Shown one piece after another: positions 34,500 through 43,141 of a DNA stretch of 64,000 nt. The notes beneath the pieces are model-generated. The model was given only the letters and a program-made list of their open reading frames with translations. It did not search any database and was not told the DNA's origin. This DNA comes from Parafrankia sp041008525 (GTDB lineage Bacteria; Actinomycetota; Actinomycetes; Frankiales; Frankiaceae), in assembly GCF_041008525.1 (NCBI RefSeq), contig NZ_JBFLUG010000034.1:1-64000 (forward strand). Reading direction: 5' to 3'. Positions within the stretch are counted from its first letter, which is position 1, and each line of letters opens with the position of its first letter. Made by a program: the position numbers and the translations under genes.

Positions 34500-35198
34500 T
34501 CAGGCCCGACGCGCAGGTAGCGGCACGACCCCGGAGAGGCGCGGCGGAAGACCGGCCATCGCCGCGAGGAGATCGGCAAACGAGTGCAGGTGTGCTGCCG
34601 CGTCCAGCGGATCCCAGCCGGGGCCCGGATCGGTGACCCCGCCCGGGCTCGCCAGGACCGGATCGCTCCCCCCCGGAACGGCCGATGCCGGCGACGCCGA
34701 TGCCAGCGATGCCCAGTCGGGCGAGGCCCAGGCCGGTGACCACGAGCAGCGCAGCTCCACGTCGAAGTTGTCGCCGTCCGCGGCGAGGACCCCGAACCGG
34801 CGGGAGGAGGTGGTGGTCACCGTGCCGCCGAGGGCGCGGACCTGGGCGCCGTGCGACTGCAACGACTCCCGCAGCCAGGACCAGGCGACACCGGGCAGCA
34901 GCGGATCGTCCGCCACCTCGGGGTCGACGGACGCCCGGGCGTAGCACACCACCCGGCTGGTCCCCTCCCAGGCGTCCTGGCCGTCCGGGTCGAAGAGCAG
35001 GACGAACCGGCCCGAGGCGGCCTCGTCGTCCTCGGTGAGGCCGCCGGCGAGCGCGAACGCGAACGGCGCGATCCGCGACGGGGCGGGAATCTCCCGAATA
35101 CTCACGTCGGACCGCAGGTCCGCCAGCGCATCTCGCAGCGCGTCGGTGGCGGCCACGAAGAGCGCAGGCGCACTGAGCTGCGACCGCGTTCCCCCCAT
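34500..35198 (-). CDS. DUF3000 family protein
   Basis: This protein of about 232 residues matches DUF3000, an actinobacterial family of unknown function found next to RNase D. Family stretches are FVAATDALRDALADLRSDVSIREIPAPSRIAPFAFAL, SGRFVLLFDPDGQDAWEGTSRVVCYARA and DPLLPGVAWSWLRESL, with HSFADLLAAMAGLPPRLSG at the C-terminus. A repetitive Ala/Ser/Pro insert (about residues 155-190) interrupts it. ATG 35198 fits the family N-terminus but lacks a good ribosome site. TAACGT ends 7 bases before it, so it may be leaderless. An upstream frame adds a Pro-rich extension that is probably not translated. Confidence 0.78.
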   Translation of the reverse strand: MGGTRSQLSAPALFVAATDALRDALADLRSDVSIREIPAPSRIAPFAFALAGGLTEDDEAASGRFVLLFDPDGQDAWEGTSRVVCYARASVDPEVADDPLLPGVAWSWLRESLQSHGAQVRALGGTVTTTSSRRFGVLAADGDNFDVELRCSWSPAWASPDWASLASASPASAVPGGSDPVLASPGGVTDPGPGWDPLDAAAHLHSFADLLAAMAGLPPRLSGVVPLPARRA

Positions 35199-35422
35199 GG
35201 CTGCAACGTTAGGGGCTGCACCGTGATCACGCTGGTCGGACGCCGGAGACGGGCGCCTGGCGCCATCCGGGCGACCCTGCCCCGATCTGGCCCAGGGTGG
35301 TGGGGCCTGCTCGGGGGGTGACGGTGGTGTGGGCCGGGCGGCGCCGAACGCCGCCGCCGGGCGGACGGGGGGCCGGAAGGGGCCAGCCGGGACGTCCGGC
35401 TCCGGGACGGGGCTGTGCAGGC

Positions 35423-35644
35423 TCACGCGGCGGTCCTGGTACCGGTACCCGCGGGAGCCACCGCGGTCGCGGTGACGGGAACGGGCGCGGCTGCGGGGAC
35501 GAGCCCGACGAACACCGCGTGGCCACAGGCAACACAGGCCCGCTCCGGGCAGTCGGCGCCATGGCCGTCCGCGCAGGGGGGTTGCTCGAACCGCTGGTCA
35601 CGCCCACATGCCGGGCAGTGCTGGACGTGCTCGTCGGTGCTCAC
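35423..35644 (-). CDS. Small zinc-ribbon protein
   Basis: This 73-residue protein has two CxxC knuckles and two more Cys-containing segments: HCPACGRDQ, EQPPCADGHG, ADCPERAC and VACGHAVFVG. The spacing fits one or two zinc sites. Similar small Cys-rich proteins are common in actinobacteria, though I know of no assigned role. GTG 35644 gives a compact protein starting just before the first knuckle; the frame continues upstream with poor codon use. The last 25 residues are Ala/Pro/Val-rich. It lies 224 bases before DUF3000 on the same strand. Confidence 0.55.
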   Translation of the reverse strand: MSTDEHVQHCPACGRDQRFEQPPCADGHGADCPERACVACGHAVFVGLVPAAAPVPVTATAVAPAGTGTRTAA

Positions 35645-36094
35645 CCGGACCTGGTCCACTCGCGCATCACTCCCCGGGGCACGACCGCCTTGTTCACCTG
35701 GCTGCGACCCACGGGCCATCGAGGCGGCGGGGCTGCCGCCGGATCTCGCTCCGGACCGGGCCCGCCATGGCGCGCAAGGGCGCGCAACACCCCGACCGCA
35801 TGGCGCGGACGAGCCCGCGCCGCCGCCCACCTGGGGGGATGCGTTCCACCCGGGGGGTTGCGTCGACGAGAAATCCTGCCGCCGTTGGCCGGTCGGAAGT
35901 GGGCTGATCGTGTACATCGCCGACCGTTGCCGCCCATTCCGACTGGACTGACGGTGCCATGGGTGGGGCGGTTCTCCGCGCATTCCCCCCGGCGTGTCGC
36001 GTCAGGTCGGCTGTGCGCGGTGCGGGGCCGAAGCACCATCCGAGCGGGTGGTGGCGATTCGTGCCGGCCCGCTCGCGGACCGCACCCGGGCTGC
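35645..36094. other. Intergenic region between zinc-ribbon gene and DUF3817 gene
   Basis: These 450 bp carry no supported gene. Several frames are open but rich in Arg, Pro and Trp, which is typical of non-coding high-GC sequence. No strong hairpin or repeat was found. Confidence 0.35.
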
Positions 36095-36460
36095 TCAGCC
36101 CGCGGGAGCGGACCGCGCGGGGCCGGCGGTGCCGGACTGTCCGTCGGCGGCATCCAGAGGCCGCAGCCAGTGACGCTCGACGAAGAACGGTGCGACCGGG
36201 AGAACCGACGCGCCGAGTGCGAGGAGGGTACGCACGGGGCGCCAGCGCCGCAGCACCGACACGTAGAGCACCAGCAGGCAGTACGCGATGAACAGGGCGC
36301 CGTGGACCGGCCCGAGGACCTTGACGCCGATCTCCTCGTCCGCTCCGTGCTTGACCGCGGTCGCCACGAGGAGGAGCAGGAAGGAGGTCGCCTCGGCCAG
36401 TGAGACGAGCCGGGCGGCACCCACGGGCCAGAAGCCGCTCTGGGCGGAGGGGTCGGTCAT
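36095..36460 (-). CDS. DUF3817 family membrane protein
   Basis: This 121-residue protein has three membrane helices and the DUF3817 pattern: RLVSLAEATSFLLLL, then KHGADEEIGVKVLGPVHGALFIAYCLLVLYV, then a final WRPVRTLLALGASVLPVAPFFVERH. The family includes the YdzA-like proteins; function is unknown. The ATG is at 36460. It is divergent from hemE with 171 bases between, where two inverted repeats lie. Confidence 0.8.
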   Translation of the reverse strand: MTDPSAQSGFWPVGAARLVSLAEATSFLLLLVATAVKHGADEEIGVKVLGPVHGALFIAYCLLVLYVSVLRRWRPVRTLLALGASVLPVAPFFVERHWLRPLDAADGQSGTAGPARSAPAG

Positions 36461-36550
36461 CGGAATCTCCTCGCGTAGCCGCGGCCGCGCGGGATGCGCT
36501 GTGGCCTCTCGGGGGGTCCGTTGCCGGCGGCACCGGATTCGCCGCTCTGA

Positions 36551-36590
36551 CTTCTACTGCGAGTAGAAGATATCGCACACAGTCGTGTGC
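36551..36590. promoter_or_regulatory. Two adjacent inverted repeats between DUF3817 gene and hemE
   Basis: CTTCTACT-GCG-AGTAGAAG (36551-36569) is a perfect 8-bp-arm repeat. Five bases later comes GCACAC-agtc-GTGTGC (36575-36590). Both lie 40-80 bases before hemE in the shared divergent promoter region and are candidate operators. Confidence 0.45.
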
Positions 36591-36631
36591 CCTACCCGGC
36601 ATCTGTTCGCCCGGCGTGCAACGATCGGGCC

Positions 36632-37714
36632 ATGTCCCTCGGAACCACCGCTGTCGCGCCGCCTCGTTCCGGGCTCTCGCCCCGACGCCGAGGCCTCACC
36701 GCGACCTCGCCTTTTCTGCGCGCCGCGGCCGGGGACCGCCCGGAGCGCGTACCTGTCTGGTTCATGCGGCAGGCCGGCCGGGTGCTTCCCGAGTACCGCG
36801 CGCTGCGCGCCACCACCGCCATGCTCGACTCCTGCCGGAACGCCGAGATGGTCACGGAGATCACCCTGCAGCCGGTCCGCCGGTTCCGGCCCGACGCGGC
36901 CATCTTCTTCTCCGACATCGTGCTGCCGCTCGCCGCGGTCGGGGTGGACGTCGACATCGTCGCCGGGGTCGGGCCCGTGGTGGCCCACCCGATCCGGGCC
37001 CGTGCCGACCTCGACGTCCTGCGCCCGCTCCAGCCCGACGACGTGCAGTACGTCAGCACCGCCGTCGGGATGCTGATCCGTGAGCTCGGCGAGACTCCGC
37101 TGATCGGCTTCGCCGGAGCCCCGTTCACCCTGGCGAGCTATCTGATCGAGGGGGGACCCAGCCGCAGTCACACCCGCACCAAGGCCCTGATGTACTCGGA
37201 CCCGGAGCTGTGGCATGACCTGCTCGGCCGGCTGGCGGAGATCACCACGGGCTTCCTGCGGGTCCAGGTCGACGCCGGCGCCGACGCAGTCCAGCTGTTC
37301 GACTCGTGGGCGGGCGCCCTCAACGAGGAGGACTACCTGCGCTACGTGGCCCCGCACAGCGCCCGGGTCCTGGCCGCGTTCGCCGACGACGGCGTCCCGC
37401 GGATCCACTTCGGGGTGAACACCGGCCAGCTGCTCGGCGCGATGGGCGCCGCCGGTGCGGATGTCGTCGGGGTCGACTGGCGGGTCCCGCTGGACGAGGC
37501 CGCTCTCCGCGTCGGCGGGGACCGCGCCGTGCAGGGAAACCTCGACCCGGCCACGGTCTTCGCCCCGGCCGACGTGCTGGCGGAGAAGGTGCGTGACGTC
37601 TGCCGCCGTGGCGCGGCCGCGCCCGGCCACATCTTCAACTTCGGGCACGGGGTGCTCCCGGAGAGCGACCCGGGCGTGCTCGCGCACATCGTGGATCTCG
37701 TCCACGAGTTCTGA
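36632..37714 (+). CDS. hemE: Uroporphyrinogen decarboxylase
   Basis: This 360-residue enzyme converts uroporphyrinogen III to coproporphyrinogen III. Signatures are PVWFMRQAGRVLPEYR (N-terminal catalytic loop), FFSDIVLPLAAVGVDV, GFAGAPFTLASYLIEGG, VQLFDSWAGAL, FGVNTGQLL and AVQGNLDPATVF, ending with FNFGHGVLPESDP. The first 35 residues are an extra basic stretch. ATG 36632 is used; the frame is open 15 codons upstream but without family sequence. It starts the hemE-cgoX-chdC cluster. Confidence 0.94.
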   Translation: MSLGTTAVAPPRSGLSPRRRGLTATSPFLRAAAGDRPERVPVWFMRQAGRVLPEYRALRATTAMLDSCRNAEMVTEITLQPVRRFRPDAAIFFSDIVLPLAAVGVDVDIVAGVGPVVAHPIRARADLDVLRPLQPDDVQYVSTAVGMLIRELGETPLIGFAGAPFTLASYLIEGGPSRSHTRTKALMYSDPELWHDLLGRLAEITTGFLRVQVDAGADAVQLFDSWAGALNEEDYLRYVAPHSARVLAAFADDGVPRIHFGVNTGQLLGAMGAAGADVVGVDWRVPLDEAALRVGGDRAVQGNLDPATVFAPADVLAEKVRDVCRRGAAAPGHIFNFGHGVLPESDPGVLAHIVDLVHEF

Positions 37715-38134
37715 GCGGCACAGGTCGGCGCGGCACAGTCCGGCGTGCCCGCGGGTCGGAGCGCCCACGGCCTCGGCGGGGCCGGGCGCCGAGCCCGTCG
37801 GCCCGGTCCGCAGGTCGGTGTCGCCGGTCCGCGGGTCCGTCCGGGCTGGTGTGAGTGGCCCGTCCGGGGGATCACCCACCTGTCGCGGGGGTGACGCGGC
37901 CGGGGCGGGTGGCCCAGGTACCGGGCGGGTGCGCCCGGTGAGCGGACGGTCCCGCTCCGACGGTGCGTGCACTGACGGGACCTGCCGTGCCGCCAGCCCG
38001 CATCCGGGGGCGAGACTGGACGCCGGCCGCGGTATCCGGCGGGCCCGTCAGCGCGAGGTCGGCGCCGCCGCGCCCGCGGGCACCGGGTCGGCACCGCCAT
38101 ACCGGGGACGGCGTGAAGAGGGGCTGGGAGACAC
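37715..38134. other. Spacer between hemE and cgoX
   Basis: This is 420 bp of GC-rich sequence with no supported gene and no strong hairpin. GGGAG lies at 38123-38127 and serves cgoX. The gap is long for an operon, so cgoX may have its own promoter, but none stands out. Confidence 0.35.
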
Positions 38135-39547
38135 GTGCGGGTCGTGATCATTGGCGGGGGAATCGCGGGGCTTGCCGCCGCGAACGCGCTGGCGGGCAGC
38201 GCCGAGGTCACCGTGATCGAGGCGGGCGACCGGGTCGGGGGCAAGCTGCGGACGACCCCGATCGAGGGCCTGGCCGTGGAGGAGGGCGCGGAGTCCTTCC
38301 TGGTCCGGGTACCGGAGGCGCTCCGGTTGGCGCGCCAGGTCGGGCTGGGGCACGCGATCGTGCACCCGACGACGACCGCCGCCTCCTTGTGGGTCGGCGG
38401 GCGGCGGCGGCCGATCCCGCCGAACACCATGCTGGGCGTGCCGACGGATGTCCTCGGCCTGGTGCGGTCGCGGGTCCTCTCGCCGCTGGGGCTGCTGCGT
38501 GCCGCGGCCGACGTGGTGCTGCCGCGGACGACCCTGCCGGACGACCCGACTGTCGGCGGCTACGTGGGCGCGCGGGTCGGGCGGGAGATCGTCGAGCGGC
38601 TGGTCGACCCGCTGCTCGGGGGTGTCTACGCCGGCCGGGCTGACGCGCTGTCGCTGCAGGCGACCGTCCCCCAGCTCACCCCGATCGCGACGGAGGACCG
38701 GTCGCTGTTGCTGGGCGCTCACCGGGTCCGGGCGAGGACGGGGCCGGCGACCGCCCACACACCGGTGTTCGCCGCGCTGCGCGGTGGGCTCGGCTCGTTC
38801 GCCGAGCAGGTGGCGCAGTCCAGCGGCGCGCGGGTGCTGACCGGGCTGATGGCTCGCGAGCTGCGGCGGACGTCAGACGGCTGGGAAGTGCGCTGCGACC
38901 CGGTGGGCGGTGGGGAGACGCCGCTGCCGTTCGCCGCCGATGCGGTGATCGTCGCGGTGCCCGCGGGTGCGGCCCGCGACCTGCTCACCCCGCTCGCGCC
39001 GCACGCGGCCGCCCCGCTGGCGGGGGTGCCGTACGCATCGGTGGGCCTGGTGACCCTGCTCTACCGGGGGGTGACGCTGCCGCCGGGCAGTGGTCTTCTC
39101 GTGCCGCCCCGGGCCGGGCTTTCGATCAAGGCCGTGACCTACCTGTCGGCGAAATGGCCGCATGTGGCCGCCGGCAGTGATCTCACAGTGATCCGGGCCA
39201 GCGTCGGGCGGGCCGGGGCGGAAAGCGACCTGCGGCGCGGTGACACCGAGCTCATCGGTGTGGTGGCCGCAGAGGTTGCGCAGGTCACAGGGATCATCGC
39301 CCGGCCGGTCGGCGCCCGGGTCAGTCGCTGGGGCGGCGCCCTCCCGCAGTACCTGCCAGGCCATCTGGGGCGGGTGGCGGCCGTGCGCCGGGCGTTGCCG
39401 GCGGGGCTGGCGCTCGCCGGCGCGGGCTATGACGGCGTGGGGATCCCGGCATGCATCCGGTCCGGCGAGGCGGCTGCGGCCGAGGTGCTGCGCGCGCTGC
39501 GTGCCGGCGGCGCGCAGGCGGCCGAGTCGGAGTCTGCCGGCGCCTGA
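38135..39547 (+). CDS. cgoX: Coproporphyrinogen III oxidase (HemY/HemG-type)
   Basis: This 470-residue FAD oxidase has the Rossmann motif IIGGGIAGLAAANAL at the N-terminus, then EAGDRVGGKLRTTP, and the family C-terminus LAGAGYDGVGIPACIRSGEAAA. In actinobacteria this HemY-type enzyme makes coproporphyrin III rather than protoporphyrin IX. It is named accordingly because chdC follows; older annotation calls it protoporphyrinogen oxidase. GTG 38135 has GGGAG before it. It ends 38 bases before chdC. Confidence 0.9.
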   Translation: MRVVIIGGGIAGLAAANALAGSAEVTVIEAGDRVGGKLRTTPIEGLAVEEGAESFLVRVPEALRLARQVGLGHAIVHPTTTAASLWVGGRRRPIPPNTMLGVPTDVLGLVRSRVLSPLGLLRAAADVVLPRTTLPDDPTVGGYVGARVGREIVERLVDPLLGGVYAGRADALSLQATVPQLTPIATEDRSLLLGAHRVRARTGPATAHTPVFAALRGGLGSFAEQVAQSSGARVLTGLMARELRRTSDGWEVRCDPVGGGETPLPFAADAVIVAVPAGAARDLLTPLAPHAAAPLAGVPYASVGLVTLLYRGVTLPPGSGLLVPPRAGLSIKAVTYLSAKWPHVAAGSDLTVIRASVGRAGAESDLRRGDTELIGVVAAEVAQVTGIIARPVGARVSRWGGALPQYLPGHLGRVAAVRRALPAGLALAGAGYDGVGIPACIRSGEAAAAEVLRALRAGGAQAAESESAGA

Positions 39548-39585
39548 GGCCGCGGGACCGGGCGCGCGGGGTGGACAATGGAGGC

Positions 39586-40431
39586 ATGTCAACAGGCGAC
39601 GACGTCCAGCACGGCGGCACCCCCTCGGCGTCCGCGCCCACCGCGGGTGCGCCGCACCCCGGCCCTGGCGCCCGGGGTGCCCATTCGCACGACTCCGGCC
39701 CGGTCCGGCCGCAGGCCGCTGCCGCCGCCGAGGCCGGCCCCGACGCGGGGAGATCGGCCCGGGAACTCAACGACGAGCTGCTCTACACCGGCTGGTCGGT
39801 CTTCGCGGCCCGGCGCCCACTACCGGCGGACCGCGCCGAGATCGTCACGGAGGTGGCCGCGCTCCTCGACGGCGCGCTGGCCAAGGATGTCTACACACGC
39901 GGGATCTACGAGATCTCCGGGTACCGGGCCGATGCCGATGTGATGGTCTGGTGGACCTCTCCGAGCCCGGATCTGCTGCAGGAGACCTACCAGCGCTTCC
40001 GGCAGACCGCACTGGGCCGGCACCTGGAGCCGGTGTGGTCGGCCGTGGGCCTGCACCGCCCGGCCGAGTTCAACCGGAACCACATCCCGGCCTACGTCCG
40101 CCGTGAGGACCCGCGGGACTACATCTGCGTCTACCCGTTCAACCGGTCGCTCGAGTGGTACCTGCTGCCCGACTACGAGCGCCGCGGCCTGCTCGCCGAG
40201 CACGGCATCATGGGTCGCGAGTACGAGGATGTGCGCGCGAACACCGTCGCGGCCTTCGGTCTGGGTGACTACGAGTGGCTGCTCGCCTTCGAGGCCGACG
40301 AGCTGCACCGGATCGTCGACTGCATCCGCCACCTACGGGCCAGCGCGACGCGGCGCCACACCAGGCTGGAGACCCCCTTCTACAGTGGCGCCCGCAAGCC
40401 ACTCGCGGACGTCGTGGCGGCATTGCCCTAG
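39586..40431 (+). CDS. chdC: Coproheme decarboxylase (HemQ, chlorite-dismutase family)
   Basis: This 281-residue protein catalyses the last step of coproporphyrin-dependent haem synthesis. It has an N-terminal disordered stretch of about 50 residues, then the chlorite-dismutase fold: LNDELLYTGWSVFAAR, GIYEISGYRADADVMVWW, FNRNHIPAYVR, YICVYPFNRSLEWYLLPDYERRGLLAEHG and RHTRLETPFYSGAR. The EWYLLP stretch corresponds to the substrate-contacting loop of HemQ. ATG 39586 follows GGAGG closely. Frameshifts are absent. Confidence 0.92.
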   Translation: MSTGDDVQHGGTPSASAPTAGAPHPGPGARGAHSHDSGPVRPQAAAAAEAGPDAGRSARELNDELLYTGWSVFAARRPLPADRAEIVTEVAALLDGALAKDVYTRGIYEISGYRADADVMVWWTSPSPDLLQETYQRFRQTALGRHLEPVWSAVGLHRPAEFNRNHIPAYVRREDPRDYICVYPFNRSLEWYLLPDYERRGLLAEHGIMGREYEDVRANTVAAFGLGDYEWLLAFEADELHRIVDCIRHLRASATRRHTRLETPFYSGARKPLADVVAALP

Positions 40432-41251
40432 CAAAGGCCTGGAACACGAGGAGAGGTCGGCACCTGCCTGGGCGCCCCCACCCGTCCGGCAGGCGCCGAC
40501 CGCCCCGTTGCTGCCCCCACAGCCAGGTGGCCGAAGCCGACCCGGGCGGGCAGGAACCACCGGCACCGAGGGCCCGTCAGGCCACGGCGGGAGCCGGTGG
40601 TCGGCGGCCGGGCACTCCCGGACCGGCCATGACTGACAGTAGCATCGCGGCTTGGCTCTGTCCGCTTAGCGTCAACGAATGAAACCAACGGTAGCCACAA
40701 AACGGTCGATCAGGGATGATCGACCGTTTTTCTTGCGGAGGGTTACTGGCGTGTACGTCGTCGTGTGTCACTGACGGTGACCGTGATCGTGGTTGGGTTC
40801 CGGTGGCCTGTTGTCGGGAAGAAGGCTTCGGTGCCGGGCGGGGCGATGGTCCGGTCTGGCGCGGGTGCCGGTAACGTTGCCGCCTGACCAACGAGCGTCG
40901 CATGTCGGGGCCGAGGCGGGCCAGGGTTGGTCCAGCCGGTCTCGGTGCCTGGTTCGCGTCGGTAGCCCACACCGCGCGGGAACCCGTGCCATGGCCGGTG
41001 CGGCTGCCCGGGTCGGACGATCGCCGGAGATCGGAGTTCGGTATGCCGCGAGGGGACAGACGGCGGGGGAGCAGGCGACGGGGGAGTGCGCGCACGACAG
41101 GCGCCGTGGAGTGCGGGGCCCTGAGTCGCGCGTACCGACTACAGGTCCGCGCGTGTCTGGGTGAACCGCTACACCGGCAGGCTTGTCCTGATCGACAATT
41201 GGTCCGGCGGGGGAAGGCCCTGCGGGGGGGCCTCCGGGGGGTGGTCGCCGC
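40432..41251. other. Long spacer between chdC and the sugar transferase gene
   Basis: This 820-bp stretch contains an intrinsic terminator (40699-40734) and otherwise no supported gene. Frames on both strands are open but Arg/Gly-rich. A GACAAT element at 41192-41197 could be part of a promoter for the sugar transferase, without a clear -35. Confidence 0.35.
40699..40734 (+). terminator. Intrinsic terminator with T tail
   Basis: A perfect 14-bp stem (40699-40712 with 40717-40730) closes a GGGA loop, and the right arm runs into TTTTTCTT. It is the clearest rho-independent terminator in the window. The left arm starts AAAA, so it may also work for minus-strand transcripts. Confidence 0.85.
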
Positions 41252-43084
41252 GTGCCCGTTCCGTCGACCAGAACTGACATGCCGAAGGCCAGGGGGGGTC
41301 CTGTTGTGACGGATACGGTGTCCGGGGGTACAAGATCATTTGGGGGTGGTTCGCGGCCGCCGGACGGGCCGCGGCCCAGCGGCAGCCCCTGGCCCGCCGG
41401 CGGGACGGGCGTCGTTCCCCAGGCCCGCGGCTTCTTCGAACCTGAGGATGTGGTGCATCCGGGTCCGCCGCCGGCCCAGCACGGCTGGCCGGGCCCGCCT
41501 GCTCCGCCCACCCCGCGGGTCGGGCCGGGCTGGAACGGCGTGCCGCCGCAGCCCGCGGCCGGCTGGCCCGGCCGGCCTGTCGACCCGAACCAGTACTCCT
41601 TCCTTCACGCCCAGACATCCCAGGACCCGCGTGACTACCGCGCCCAGGTCGGCTGGGAGCGGCGCTACGTCCGGCTACTGGTGCTCTTCGACGCGCTCGC
41701 CTGCGTCCTCTCCGTCGGCCTCGCCTACTTCGTGCGCTTCGGTGACGTCGTCGACTTCGACACCAAGCCGGTCTCGTCGACGCCGTACATCATCATGACG
41801 GTCCTGCTGCCGCTGGCCTGGGTCCTCGCGATGTCGCTCAACCGCGCCTACGAGACCAGGTTCCTCGGCGGCGGTTCCGAGGAGTTCCGCCGGGTCGTGA
41901 ACTCCGCCGCCCGGCTCACCGCGCTGGTGGCGGTCGCCTCGTACGCGACCAAGGCCGAGATCGCACGAAGCTACGTGCTCATCGCGTTCCCCGTGGCCAC
42001 CCTGCTGTCGGTGGCCGGCCGGTCCGCCGGCCGCGGCATCCTGCACCGGATGCGCCGGCAGGGCCGGTGTCTGCACCGGGTGCTCGTGGTGGGCGCCGGG
42101 GAGTCCGCGGCCACCCTGGTGCGGCTCGCCCAGCGTGACCCGACCTCCGGCTGGTCGGTGGTCGGTGTCTGCCTGGACCGGCTGCCCGGCCGGCACAGTC
42201 ACGACCGGCCCGAGCGCAGCGGGTTCGACCTGCTCGGCGTGCCCATCGTCGGCACTTCCGAGAACCTGCACACAGCCATCCAGGCCACCCATGCGACAAC
42301 GGTCGCCATCGGCCCGCAGATGGACGGAGAGACGTTGCGCCGGGTCCTGTGGGCCCTCGAAGGCAGCGACGTGGACGTCCTGGTCAGCTCGGCGCTGACG
42401 GACGTCACCGGCCCGCGCATCTCGATCCGCCCGGTAGCCGGCCTGCCGCTGCTGCACATCGAGGAACCCGAGCTCAGAGGGTCGCGGCGGCTGATGAAGA
42501 TGGCCTTCGACCGGGTCGTCGCCGGTGTCGCGATCCTCCTGTTCTCGCCGCTGCTGATCGGCCTGGGCCTGGCGGTGCGGCTCACCAGCCGCGGCCCGGC
42601 GATCTTCAAGCAGACGCGGGTCGGTCGCGGTGGCAGCGAGTTCCGGATGTACAAGTTCCGGTCGATGTACGTCGATGCCGAGGCCCGCAAGGCGGAGCTG
42701 GAGTCGCGGAACGAGCGTGCCGAGGGCCTGCTGTTCAAGATGCGGGACGACCCGCGGATCACCAAGGTCGGCAAGTTCCTGCGCAAGTGGTCGCTCGACG
42801 AGCTGCCCCAGTTGTTCAACGTGGTCAACGGGAGCATGTCCCTGGTCGGGCCGCGGCCGCCGCTGCCCTCCGAGGTGGCCAAGTACGAGGACGACGTGTA
42901 CCGCCGGCTGATGGTCAAGCCGGGGCTCACCGGGCTGTGGCAGATCAGCGGCCGCAGCGACCTGGAGTGGGACGAGTCCGTCCGGCTCGACCTGCGGTAC
43001 GTCGAGAACTGGTCGTTGGCGATGGACTTCGTCATCCTCTGGCGCACCCTGTTCGCCGTGCTCCGGCGCGAAGGCGCCTACTAG
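41252..43084 (+). CDS. Polyprenyl-phosphate sugar-phosphotransferase (WbaP/CpsE type)
   Basis: This 610-residue initiating glycosyltransferase puts the first sugar phosphate onto undecaprenyl phosphate for exopolysaccharide or capsule. It has a Pro/Gly-rich cytoplasmic N-terminus (about 120 residues), four to five helices (about 140-265) and a Rossmann-like CoA-binding domain with VLVVGAGESAATLVRLAQ. The catalytic part begins at KMAFDRVVAGVAILLFSPLL, with KFRSMYVDAE, SLDELPQLFNVVNGSMSLVGPRP and KPGLTGLWQISGRS. Three start codons are in frame (41252, 41279, 41306) and the choice is uncertain. It converges on the APS-kinase gene. Confidence 0.9.
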   Translation: MPVPSTRTDMPKARGGPVVTDTVSGGTRSFGGGSRPPDGPRPSGSPWPAGGTGVVPQARGFFEPEDVVHPGPPPAQHGWPGPPAPPTPRVGPGWNGVPPQPAAGWPGRPVDPNQYSFLHAQTSQDPRDYRAQVGWERRYVRLLVLFDALACVLSVGLAYFVRFGDVVDFDTKPVSSTPYIIMTVLLPLAWVLAMSLNRAYETRFLGGGSEEFRRVVNSAARLTALVAVASYATKAEIARSYVLIAFPVATLLSVAGRSAGRGILHRMRRQGRCLHRVLVVGAGESAATLVRLAQRDPTSGWSVVGVCLDRLPGRHSHDRPERSGFDLLGVPIVGTSENLHTAIQATHATTVAIGPQMDGETLRRVLWALEGSDVDVLVSSALTDVTGPRISIRPVAGLPLLHIEEPELRGSRRLMKMAFDRVVAGVAILLFSPLLIGLGLAVRLTSRGPAIFKQTRVGRGGSEFRMYKFRSMYVDAEARKAELESRNERAEGLLFKMRDDPRITKVGKFLRKWSLDELPQLFNVVNGSMSLVGPRPPLPSEVAKYEDDVYRRLMVKPGLTGLWQISGRSDLEWDESVRLDLRYVENWSLAMDFVILWRTLFAVLRREGAY

Positions 43085-43100
43085 AGGTTCCCCACAGCGC

Positions 43101-43129
43101 GGGAGCCGCCTGCTGGTGGAGGCGGCCCC
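43101..43129. terminator. Hairpin between convergent sugar transferase and APS-kinase genes
   Basis: The 7-bp stem GCCGCCT/AGGCGGC (43105-43111 with 43120-43126) extends by three G-C pairs after a bulged A. No T run follows. Confidence 0.5.
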
Positions 43130-43141
43130 GGCGCTGATCGC

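Noticed and set aside
35645..36094. An extra gene between the zinc-ribbon and DUF3817 genes
   Set aside because: The open frames have poor codon use, no start with a ribosome site and no familiar motif.
40680..40775. A 31-codon open frame running through the terminator after chdC
   Set aside because: The frame passes through the stem-loop, has no ribosome site and no recognisable sequence; the terminator explains the region better.
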